Positions 9,507 through 17,700 of a stretch of 64,000 nucleotides of DNA are shown one piece after another. The notes beneath the pieces were generated by a model that saw only the letters and a program-made list of their open reading frames with translations, had not been told where the DNA came from and did no database searches. Made by a program: the position numbers and the translations under genes. Positions within the stretch are counted from its first letter, which is position 1; every line of letters begins with the position of its first letter. The stretch spans positions 587,606 through 651,605 of the forward strand of contig NC_018081.1 in NCBI RefSeq assembly GCF_000271405.2. Reading direction: 5' to 3'. Source of the DNA: Enterococcus hirae ATCC 9790 (GTDB taxonomy: Bacteria > Bacillota > Bacilli > Lactobacillales > Enterococcaceae).

Positions 9507-10235
9507 ATGATTCCAATTTATATTTGCGAAGATGACACGAAACAGTTGGAAGTAATTTCAGCAGTGATCAAAAATCGAATTATGATTGAGAATTTGGATA
9601 GTTATGTCCATATCGCCACTTCTGATCCAATTGAACTTCTTCAAGCAGCTAGAGTACGAACCTCATCTTTTGGTATTTATTTTTTAGACATTGAATTAAA
9701 AGATAGCGATCTAGATGGTATTATGATCGGAAAACGCGTAAGAGATCTAGATCCTTTAGGAAAAATTATTTATGTTACTTCTCATACGGATCTTTCAATG
9801 TCTATCTTAAAGAGTAATATTGAACCGACTGATTATATTATCAAAGAAGATATTTTTGATTTAAAAGAAAATGTGGAACGTATTTTAAGTAAGATCTTTG
9901 AAGATGTCAAAGCGACTCCTTTACAAAAAGATATTTTTAAAATCGAATTTAACGATGAAATAAAATTTCTTCCGATCAAAGATATCCAGTATTTCTCTAC
10001 TTCCCCAGGAACGCCACATAAATTAGAGGTTCATTTGACTCATGCGCAAATGCAGTTCTATGATAAAATCAAAGAAATATAGAAAATGAACCGTCATTTT
10101 ATCCGCTGCCATAAATCATACGTGATCAATACTCAAAATGTCCGTACGATCAACAAAAAAACTCGTGAAATCACGTTAGCAAATGGCGAAGTGATTCCGG
10201 CTTCTGTACGTGGTTTAAAAAAATTGATCTCGTAA
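9507..10235 (+). pseudogene. agrA: AgrA/FsrA-type LytTR response regulator, interrupted by an amber codon
   Basis: The reading frame runs 242 codons from ATG 9507 (behind AAAGGAGTATTCGT) to TAA 10233-10235, the normal AgrA length, but codon 192 is TAG (10080-10082). Residues 1-125 are a receiver domain (ICEDD, then FLDIEL with the phospho-acceptor Asp, then TSHTD). A LytTR domain follows. The stop falls inside it, just before NRHFIRCHKSYVIN and RGLKKLI, the region that makes most DNA contacts. No frameshift is involved: the same frame continues at once with conserved LytTR residues, so a single base change (for example from GAG or CAG) explains it. The truncated protein should not bind DNA normally. 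Readthrough, suppression or sequencing error are alternatives. Confidence 0.85.
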
Positions 10236-10266
10236 ATCTCAGACTTCTCCCCAAAAACAAACAAAA

Positions 10267-10308
10267 AAATGAGCAAAACTCGTCTGTTTGTTTTGCTCAT
10301 TTTTTCTT
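10267..10308. terminator. Terminator of the agr operon
   Basis: AATGAGCAAAAC and GTTTTGCTCATT form a perfect 12-bp stem followed by TTTTTCTTATTT. It lies between the convergent agr operon and adcA and could serve both. Confidence 0.85.
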
Positions 10309-10338
10309 ATTTATCTTTTCTTGTTCCTATTTTGTAGT

Positions 10339-11856
10339 TTAATGTAACAGCATTTCTTGCGCAATTTCTTGCCCACTCATCTCCACTGGATAAAAAGTTG
10401 GCCAATGATCCATTTCTGCCAGTAAACTTTCTTGACTTTCATTCCCTAAATAGATATGAAAATGTTCCGAATCTGTTGGTGCAATCGAATGATCACTGAA
10501 TTGTACATATCGATAAGCGCCACTTTCTGGCTCTACTGCTTCAAATAAGTAGCGTACGCCTCGATTTCCTGCAGCGTAATTCAAAACTCTTTTACCTGCA
10601 TATCGGTAAGATGATTGCTTCGTCTCACCATTTTTAAAAGTAAATGCCATTCGATCTCCGTCAATCTTGATCTTTTCGACATCCGTCTGGTATCCGACGG
10701 TATAATAATCCTTGTACTCTTTTGCTGATTTTTTTGGATCGATTTTTGCCTTATACTCAAATACGGGATCTAAGGTTCCATCAGCTAAATAGTTATCGAC
10801 CGTTTGCCATTGCCCTTTCCAATCGGACAATTTGCGGTCTTTCACAGCTGAATCTTCAAAGTAACCATTATATACATTTTTTTCTTTTTCTGGTGTCAGT
10901 GTGGCTTCCAGTGGATTCACTGTATCTGTCGTTTTTTGTAATGACTTGAGGTTTTCTTTCATTATGGTTACGTAGTTTTCACCATTTGCAAGTTGTTCTT
11001 TCGTTAAACCTTCTAGAGGATTCAAGACAGCCAAAGAAACGCCGGCTTCATTTGCTAGAGTTCTAGCGATACTGTCTTTAGCATTTTCTTCGAAATAAAT
11101 ATATTTGATCCCATGATCTTTTACAAACTGTTTTAATTCAGCAATTCTTGCGGCTGAAGGCTCCTCACTTGAGGATAAGCCAGCTATTGACACTTGTTTC
11201 AGTCCATACTCTAATGCCAAATAGTTGAATGCGGCATGTTGGGTAACAAAAGATTTTTGTTTTGCTTTACTTAAGGTATCCTGATAACTCTGATGAAGTT
11301 CTTGTAATTTTTCTAAATAATTCTCCGCATTTTTAGTAAAGGCTTCTTTTTTATCGGGGTATTTTGTGATCAGTTGATCCCTTATACTTTTTACTTGTTT
11401 CATTGCTAAACTTGGAGCTAACCAAACATGCGGGTCTAATTCATGAGAATGCCCTGCTTCGCCATGACTATGGTCATGTCCTTCTTCACTACCCGGTAAC
11501 AACAACATCCCTTCAGTCGCTTTGACTGCTAACACATTCCCCTCTTTCAATGTGTTTTGGATTGCTGGTACCCAGGTTTCCATATTTTCGTTGTTATAGA
11601 CAAAGACATCCGCATTTTGAATTTTTGCCATATCTTTTGCTGATGGCTCATAGTCGTGTGAATCTGTCCCAGCAGGAATCAATAACTCAACTTCTCCTTC
11701 ATCTCCAACTACTTCTTTCGTGAAATCATACATTGGATAAAAAGTCGTCATCACCTGCAATTTTTCTTTTTTGTTCGCGGCTTCTTGTTGATTGCCACAA
11801 CTGGCAAGTATACAAACAGTAACTACTATCCCTAATAAATAAACCAAACGCTTCAT
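10339..11856 (-). CDS. adcA: Zinc ABC transporter substrate-binding lipoprotein AdcA with ZinT domain
   Basis: A 505-aa lipoprotein that captures zinc for the AdcBC/ZnuBC importer. The start is the ATG of MKRLVYLLG, behind AAGGAGTGTCGTCAA. The lipobox is LASC. The ZnuA-like domain (about 20-310) has FYPMYDFTKEV, a histidine-rich loop (HDHSHGEAGHSH, about 125-140) and DPHVWLAP. From about 320 a ZinT domain follows (NGYFEDSAVKDRKLSDW; HFHIYLG; histidines at the end), the usual architecture of streptococcal and enterococcal AdcA. The permease and ATPase genes are not in this window. A Zur-type operator lies 47 bp upstream. Confidence 0.93.
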   Translation of the reverse strand: MKRLVYLLGIVVTVCILASCGNQQEAANKKEKLQVMTTFYPMYDFTKEVVGDEGEVELLIPAGTDSHDYEPSAKDMAKIQNADVFVYNNENMETWVPAIQNTLKEGNVLAVKATEGMLLLPGSEEGHDHSHGEAGHSHELDPHVWLAPSLAMKQVKSIRDQLITKYPDKKEAFTKNAENYLEKLQELHQSYQDTLSKAKQKSFVTQHAAFNYLALEYGLKQVSIAGLSSSEEPSAARIAELKQFVKDHGIKYIYFEENAKDSIARTLANEAGVSLAVLNPLEGLTKEQLANGENYVTIMKENLKSLQKTTDTVNPLEATLTPEKEKNVYNGYFEDSAVKDRKLSDWKGQWQTVDNYLADGTLDPVFEYKAKIDPKKSAKEYKDYYTVGYQTDVEKIKIDGDRMAFTFKNGETKQSSYRYAGKRVLNYAAGNRGVRYLFEAVEPESGAYRYVQFSDHSIAPTDSEHFHIYLGNESQESLLAEMDHWPTFYPVEMSGQEIAQEMLLH

Positions 11857-11902
11857 TTGACGACACTCCTTCATCTTCTTTCATTTTACGATTAAAGTTA
11901 CC

Positions 11903-11923
11903 AAATCGTAATCTTTACGTTTT
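11903..11923. promoter_or_regulatory. Zur-type zinc operator before adcA
   Basis: ATCGTAATCTTTACG is close to the Gram-positive Zur box (TCGTAAT-N-ATTACGA), with A/T runs on both sides. A second half-site, TTACGATTAAAG, lies about 15 bp nearer the gene. Both suit repression of adcA when zinc is plentiful. Confidence 0.7.
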
Positions 11924-12150
11924 AGCAACAGGATTTAATTTATCATATCGCTAAATAAATAGTCAAGCGTTTTCTTAAAACTATTTCTTTTTATTTTCTA
12001 GCCATTTCTGAACAGTATCATTTTCTTTTTGTCACTAGTTCCGACTATAATAAGATAAATCAGCTTGACGTTCCCGATAGGTAAAAAACAATTTCCTTTT
12101 ACTTTTATCTTGAACTTAGAGCGATTTAGTACATTGAAAGGAGTAACAAA
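11924..12150. other. Intergenic region between divergent adcA and the AI-2E permease
   Basis: About 230 bases that must contain the promoters of both divergent genes. No second palindrome and no small gene with a ribosome site was seen. Confidence 0.5.
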
Positions 12151-13338
12151 TTGAAGAATAATTCTAAAGATCAGTCTCGTCTGATACGTTTTCTAGGAGG
12201 AACAACTTCCTATTATGTATTAGGGTTGTTGATTATGTTAGCTTTAGTGATCTATTTTTTTCAGCAGATCGGTTTTATTTTTAAACCATTTTTTGTGATT
12301 TTTGCGACGACACTCGCTCCAGTACTATTTGCGTTAGTTTTATATTATTTACTAGACCCGTTGATCAAACGTTTGAGTCGAAAACTATCTAGAAATTTAT
12401 CTGTTACTATTGTTTATGTCATTATTTTATTTTTGATCGGCTTAGGGAGTGTTTGGTTAGTTCCTTTCTTGGAGCAACAAGCCAAAACACTAATGACTAG
12501 TTTTCCTGATTTGTTCAACGATTTTATACAAACTTTGAAAAACTTCCTAGCGCAAACACCTTTTGCGGACACATTCGATCAATTCTTTTCATCGATTGAT
12601 GATTGGACGTCTAATTTTGCCTCGTTTATTGGCGATTATTGGGAAAGTGGCGCACAAAGTATCGGGAATATCTTTTCAGCAGTAACATCTACCTTTATTA
12701 CATTGTTTACTGGTCCAATCATTGCGTTCTTCTTATTAAGAGATCCTCAGAAATTTTATCAAGCTGTGTTAGGGATCGTACCACCCAAGTTCCGTACAGA
12801 TTTTCGCACATTGACTAAAATCGCCAATCAACAATTAGGTGATTTCTTAAAAGGGCAAATCATTGCTTCTTTCATCTTAGGAGCTGTTTATTGGGTCACA
12901 TTTTTATTGATCGGCTTAGAATTTGCAAGCATACTAGCAATCGCAGCTGGGATTTTATGTATCATTCCTTACATTGGACCATTTATTGCCTTCTTTCCTG
13001 GATTGTTTATTGCTTTCCAAGATTCGACATTCATGGCAATTAAGTTTGTTTTGGTCTGGTTCATCGTCCAATTACTTCATGGGGACTTAGTTATCCCTCG
13101 AGTTATGGGCAATCGCCTTCAAGTCCATCCAATCACTATTTTGATTGTTTTATTAGTGATGGGTGATTTACTAGGACTCATGGGTGTAATTTTTGGGATC
13201 CCCATCTACACATTGATCAAATTATTGGTTGTCTTTACTTTTAAAAAGTTCAAACAACGCTACAACAAGTATTATGGCGATCAGGGTGTCTACCAAAAAG
13301 CAGAATTTTCGGAAAAAGACTACTTTGAAAAAGAGTAA
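12151..13338 (+). CDS. AI-2E family (PerM/YueF) transporter
   Basis: A 395-aa membrane protein of the AI-2E/PerM (UPF0118) family. It has two N-terminal transmembrane helices, a soluble stretch around 100-170 and five or six C-terminal helices with GPIIAFFLLRDP and IPYIGPFIAFFPG, both family signatures. Members have been linked to autoinducer export, Na+/H+ exchange and other roles, so the substrate is unknown. The start is TTG at 12151 behind AAAGGAGTAACAAA; no ATG is better placed. The charged tail (YYGDQGVYQKAEFSEKDYFEKE) is cytoplasmic. Confidence 0.85.
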   Translation: MKNNSKDQSRLIRFLGGTTSYYVLGLLIMLALVIYFFQQIGFIFKPFFVIFATTLAPVLFALVLYYLLDPLIKRLSRKLSRNLSVTIVYVIILFLIGLGSVWLVPFLEQQAKTLMTSFPDLFNDFIQTLKNFLAQTPFADTFDQFFSSIDDWTSNFASFIGDYWESGAQSIGNIFSAVTSTFITLFTGPIIAFFLLRDPQKFYQAVLGIVPPKFRTDFRTLTKIANQQLGDFLKGQIIASFILGAVYWVTFLLIGLEFASILAIAAGILCIIPYIGPFIAFFPGLFIAFQDSTFMAIKFVLVWFIVQLLHGDLVIPRVMGNRLQVHPITILIVLLVMGDLLGLMGVIFGIPIYTLIKLLVVFTFKKFKQRYNKYYGDQGVYQKAEFSEKDYFEKE

Positions 13339-13344
13339 AGAAAG

Positions 13345-13435
13345 TCTGGAACACCTCTCAAAAAAACGAGGGACTAGGACGATCAAGCTTATTTTTCTTA
13401 CTGAAGAAGACTATTGTCCCAGTCTCTACTAAACA
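13345..13435. repeat. GAGAC-type hairpin, relative of the dispersed repeat
   Basis: CTGGAACACC is followed by an imperfect hairpin whose arms are GGGACTAGGACGATC and GACTATTGTCCCAGTCTC. The AACACC word followed by a GAGAC/GTCTC hairpin is the end structure of the dispersed repeats at 2.6, 33.3, 41.6 and 61.6 kb. Here it may act as a terminator of the AI-2E gene. Confidence 0.45.
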
Positions 13436-13467
13436 GACCTTTGTTCCTGTTTCTATGTAAAACAACA

Positions 13468-13509
13468 AGAGCTGCAATCCACATTTAAGAGTGCAGCTCT
13501 TCTTTTGTA
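13468..13509 (+). terminator. Terminator
   Basis: AAGAGCTGCA and TGCAGCTCTT form a perfect 10-bp stem followed by CTTTTG, about 130 bases after the AI-2E family gene. Confidence 0.75.
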
Positions 13510-13546
13510 TGCTCATCAATCGCATAAAATGATTGGGGTTTTTGAT

Positions 13547-13761
13547 TTATATCGATTCAATGACTAAGTGATTCCGTTTATTGAAGTGACCTGTTACTGA
13601 AATAGTATAATTGCCTTCTTCCAAAATAAGCAATTTATCCGTTATTTCTATATTGACCACTGATTGATTGATTCAGGGCTCATTGGTAATGTAAATCGCA
13701 CAAGCAATGGCTGTGTCTTGATTTCCTGAATTTTACCGAGTAAAACAATAGATTATTCCAT
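13547..13761 (-). pseudogene. Decayed small gene of unknown function
   Basis: On the minus strand an ATG (13759-13761) behind GAGGTGATCGTG starts MEx, where the third codon is TAA; SIVLLGKIQEIKTQPLLVRF and TLPMSPESINQ follow in the same frame. The sequence then continues in a second frame as VNIEITDKLLILEEGNYTI and SVTGHFNKRNHLVIESI up to TAA near 13547. Together these read as one small beta-rich protein of about 72 aa with one nonsense change and one frameshift. I do not recognise the family. Confidence 0.5.
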
Positions 13762-13795
13762 CACGATCACCTCGCTAAAATTATAGAAAAAACAA

Positions 13796-13825
13796 CTAAA
13801 ATCGAGAATTTTTAATCGATTTTAG
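13796..13825. promoter_or_regulatory. Perfect inverted repeat before the toxin gene
   Basis: CTAAAATCGA and TCGATTTTAG are exact inverses separated by ten A/T-rich bases. The repeat ends five bases before TATGCTAATAAT, a plausible -10 region for the toxin mRNA. It may be an operator; no T run follows, so a terminator is less likely. Confidence 0.45.
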
Positions 13826-13935
13826 ATATGCTAATAATAATCAAGACAGTAAAGTTTGTGACGGTGGCTATCCGATTGAAAGTGAGGTGGTGCGTATGTG
13901 CGTACTTCCAAAATCTTACAGAAAGGAGAAGCCTT

Positions 13936-14052
13936 TTGCCTGTTGAAACGGCGCTAGGATTAATGATTGGTTTCGGTTCTTTAATCGCAACAATCATTTT
14001 TGGAATCTTGGCAGTTGTAAACAACAATCAAAAAAATAACCGTCAGCTTTAG
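13936..14052 (+). CDS. Holin-like type I toxin (Hol_Tox family)
   Basis: A 38-aa peptide read from TTG 13936, eight bases after AAAGGAG. The sequence is TTG-PVETALGLMIGFGSLIATI then IFGILAVVNNNQKNNRQL: a short acidic start, one transmembrane helix and a polar, Asn/Lys-rich end. This is the layout of the small 'putative holin-like toxin' family of type I toxins that insert in the membrane. An upstream in-frame ATG at 13828 would add 36 residues unlike the family and lacks a ribosome site. A convergent promoter and terminator define an antisense RNA over its 3' end. Toxicity is inferred, not shown. Confidence 0.75.
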   Translation: MPVETALGLMIGFGSLIATIIFGILAVVNNNQKNNRQL

Positions 14053-14143
14053 CCGGTCGACGATTATTTTTCAAAAATAATATTAAACTGGTCACCGTCT
14101 TAAACGGTGCTGTTAAGGAGTTGTTAGCGCAACTCCTCTTTTC
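14030..14143 (-). ncRNA. Predicted antisense antitoxin RNA of the type I locus
   Basis: On the minus strand a near-consensus promoter has -35 TTGTAA (14173-14178), a 17-base spacer and -10 TATAAT (14150-14155), pointing into the toxin 3' end. About 110 bases on, the stem CCGGCT..AGC-TGA-CGG followed by TTATTTTTTT (about 14033-14056) would end the RNA over the last toxin codons. The RNA would overlap the whole 3' untranslated region of the toxin mRNA, as type I antitoxins do. Ends are estimates. Confidence 0.65.
14115..14142 (+). terminator. Toxin mRNA terminator
   Basis: GGAGTTG (14117-14123) and CAACTCC (14130-14136) form the stem, followed by TCTTTTCG. It lies within the antisense RNA template, so the two transcripts overlap by about 110 bases. 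Confidence 0.75.
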
Positions 14144-14178
14144 GTATTCATTATATCAACTTTATTGATCTTTTACAA

Positions 14179-14335
14179 TCAGAATGGGAAATCATCATTG
14201 CTAATATCATTGTCCATCCAATGGATTTTGCGAAGCGTTAAATCCATTGTTATTAGTCATCGTTGTTTCATGTTGTTCAAAGGTGGTTGTGATTGGACTC
14301 TTGGCAGGTTGATCAGTGTAATTACTACACAACAC
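14179..14335 (-). pseudogene. ssb: 3' remnant of an ssb gene (single-stranded DNA-binding protein)
   Basis: The minus strand ends with NDISNDDFPF-stop (14179-14208), the acidic tail by which SSB binds partner proteins. Before it, shifted by one frame, is a Gln/Asn/Pro-rich linker (NYTDQPAKSPITTTFEQ, then NNNGFNASQNPLDGQ), the usual low-complexity SSB linker. The DNA-binding OB fold is missing. A frameshift and the lost front make this a dead fragment. Its stop abuts the -35 box of the antisense RNA, so the toxin module sits exactly behind it. Such ssb copies are common on plasmids and phages. Confidence 0.7.
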
Positions 14336-14644
14336 TGAGTAACACATAATTTTACATCATATTTATTTTTAGATATTAATGTCCAGAAAATGGAGATTTG
14401 ATCGACACAATGACAATAGATATTTTTAAACTAAAAAGTAAGAATAGAAAGGGAAAAGATAGCTAAGTTCACAAGTTAAAAAAAGAAGAAACCCCTGATA
14501 TAATGTATTTTTTGTGTGTCACTTTTCTTTTGAAATGGCATAAATTTTTAATTTTATTTGACACAAAATATAAACCTCTGTACACATTCCGGTATTCCTC
14601 ATTTAGCTCAACCTGTTTTAATTTTGAGCGTATCTTAAATCAAG
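14336..14644. other. Gene-poor A/T-rich stretch
   Basis: About 310 bases without any open frame having a ribosome site. No clear hairpin or promoter was recognised. It may be further debris of the ssb/toxin region. Confidence 0.4.
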
Positions 14645-14693
14645 AAAACTGAGACATTGATCAGATTTTTTCTAATCAATGCCCCAGTTTTTA
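14645..14693. terminator. Terminator of the BspA-type surface protein gene
   Basis: AAAACTGGGGCATTGAT and GATCAATGTCTCAGTTTT form a long imperfect stem on the minus strand, 24 bases past the stop codon. It has the GAGAC/GCCCC hairpin style shared with 18655-18710. Confidence 0.65.
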
Positions 14694-14716
14694 GACTTAC
14701 ATAAATTTATTTTTCC

Positions 14717-17700
14717 TTAGTTTACAGAAACTGTTTGGTTTTCAGCCAATAAGTTGCCACTGCCATCATAGAAATTCATTGTTACTTGATCATCAGCTTT
14801 GATTAGGTCTGGCTTCACATAATAACTGATTGCCCCATCCTTAAAGCTCCCACCTTTACTGATCAGTTTACCATTGACAAACAAGTGTCCTTGGTGGACT
14901 TGGGTATCAGAACCATAGGCTCCTTTGATCGTTTGTGTGCCGATTTTATAAGTCAATTCGTTGATTTCAGCTGTTGGTGTTTGAATAGTGACATCAATCT
15001 CTGATCCTGGAATTTGTTGTCCTCGATTGTTGGCACCCATCAAGACTACCTGATCGTCTTCTGACACTTTAAGGTTTCCTACATAATAACTGAACTTGCC
15101 ATCTTTGAAGCTGCCGCCTTGACTAACTTTTTCACCATTGACCAATAAGATTCCTTGGTAAACATCGCCTGTGTAGTTTCCTTCGATCACTGTACTGCTT
15201 CCCACACGATGGGCTTCTGTTAATTGACCCAGTTGTTCTCCTATAGTCACTGGTTGTGGGTCCCCTAGTGGTGTATCGAATTTATCATAGCCTTGAATCG
15301 TTGCTTGATCCCCTGCTTTGATGATTTGAGAGTTCACATAATAGCTAAACTTACCATCTTTATAGGTTCCGCCCCAGCTGATTACTTCCCCATTCACTAC
15401 TAGTTTTCCTTTATGGATATCCCCCGTATAAGTTCCAGTAATGGTTGAATCACCTAGCTTATAAGTGTCCACCTGATCAATTGATCCTGAAGATTCGGAA
15501 ATCACTTCAATCTCTTTTGAATCTATCAATTCCTTCTCTTTGTTGTAGCCATCTAATACGACTTTGTCGCCGACTTTTAATTTGCCAACACCGACATAAT
15601 AGCTGAATTGACCATCTTTGAAGCTACCGCCCCAGCTGACAACTTTGCCATTAACGGTTAATCGTCCGAGAGACATATCCCCTGTGTAGGTTCCAGTAAT
15701 ATTGACATCTCCTACATGATATTCTTGTGGTTTCAACTCACTTTTCACTAGTTCTGCCACATAAGTTCCTGCCGTTAAATCCCCAGTTCCGTAATTTGTC
15801 ATAAAGTCAGCAGGTGAATAGCCTTTGGACTGACCATCTTCACGAATCCAATTTCCTGTCAGCTGATCCCCTTCGTTCAGTGCTTTCGGCGCTGATAACT
15901 TAGTGTCTCCAACCGCTTTAAAGTGATCGCCTAGTGTTAATTTAGCAAGAGGTGTGTCCTTAAACATATCCTGCATAGTTGTTACGTTACTAGTATCAAA
16001 AACACTTAAATCTAGACTTGTTACGCTGCTTATATTGTAAAACATATTCTCCATAGTTGTTACATTACTGGTATCAAAACCACTTACATCTAAACTTGTT
16101 ACACTGCTCATACCACGAAACATATTAGCCATATCTGTTACGTTACTGGTATCAAAGCCACTTACATCTAGACTTGTTACGCTGCTCATACCGGAAAACA
16201 TATGTTGCATATTTGTTACTTTACTGGTATCAAAGCCACTTACATCTAGACTTGTTATGCTACTCATACCTTTAAACATTTTACTCATATCTGTTACGTT
16301 ACTGGTATCCAGTTGACTTAACCCTTCGATTTCAGTTACATTCGTAGGTTTGTCAGCCGAGGTATTTCCACTAAATAATAAAAAAGAATTTTCTGGAGCA
16401 ACTACTTTTCCAGACAAGACAATTTTCTTGATGGCTGTAGCATCTACTTTTTTGTTTTCGGACCATGGCGATTCTACAAAACCACTTAACTCACCTGCTT
16501 CGATCGTCAATGTCCCTGTGGTTTCATCAAAATTATACGGACTAGTTCCCCATGTGCCTATTTCAACGGAAACATACGTGCCCGCAGTCAAGTCACCAGT
16601 GCCATAGTTTTTCATGAAATCTGCTGCTGTATAAGCCTTTCCTTTGCCATCTTCTCTCTTCCAAGCAGAAGTAAGAGCTCCTTTTCCTGCTACAAATTTA
16701 AAGGTATCTCCTAGAATTAATTTTTTAAGTGAAGTACCAAAAAACATATCAGTCATATCTGTTACGTTGCTGGTGTCAAAGTTGCTTAAATCTAGACTTG
16801 TTACGCTACCCATACCTTTAAACATATAACCCATAGTTGTTACGTTACTGGTATCAAAGTTGCTTACATCTAAACCTGTTACACTGCTCATACCATAAAA
16901 CATATAACTCATAGTTGTTACGTTACTGGTATCAAAGCTACTTACATCTAAACTTGTTACACTGCTCATACCAAAAAACATATAACTCATATCTGTTACG
17001 TTGCTGGTATCCAGTTGACTTAACCCTTCGATTTCAGTTACATTCGTAAGATCCTTACCAACGGTACTTGTACTAAATAAGTAGTTTGAATTTTCTGGAG
17101 CAACTACTTTCCCAGCCAAGACAATTTTTTTGATGGCTTTATTATCTACTTTATTGCTGCTCCATGGCGATTCTTTATAGCCACTTAACTCACCTGCTCC
17201 GATTGTTAACGTTCCTGTATCTTTATCAAACATATACGGACTAGTTCCCCACGTGTCTGTTTCAACGGAAACATACGTGCCAGCAGTCAGATCACCGGTG
17301 CCATAGTTTTTCATGAAATCTTCTGCTGAATAAAACGTCCCTTTGCCATCTTCTCTCTTCCAAGCAGAAGTAAGACTTGCGTTTGCTTCTACAAATTTAA
17401 ATGTATCTCCTAGAGTTAATTTCTTAAGTGGAGCATCAGCAAACATATAAGACATAAATGTTACTTTGCTAGTGTCAAAATTGCTTACATCTAGACTTGT
17501 TACGCTGCTCATACCATAAAACATAGAACGCATATCTGTTACGTTACTGGTATCAAAGCCACTTACATCTAGACTTGTTATGCTACTCATATCTTTAAAC
17601 ATTTTCCACATATCTGTTACGTTACTGGTATCCAGTTGACTTAACCCTTCGATTTCAGTTACATTCGTAAGTTTTTCAGCAGGGGTATTTCCACTAAATA

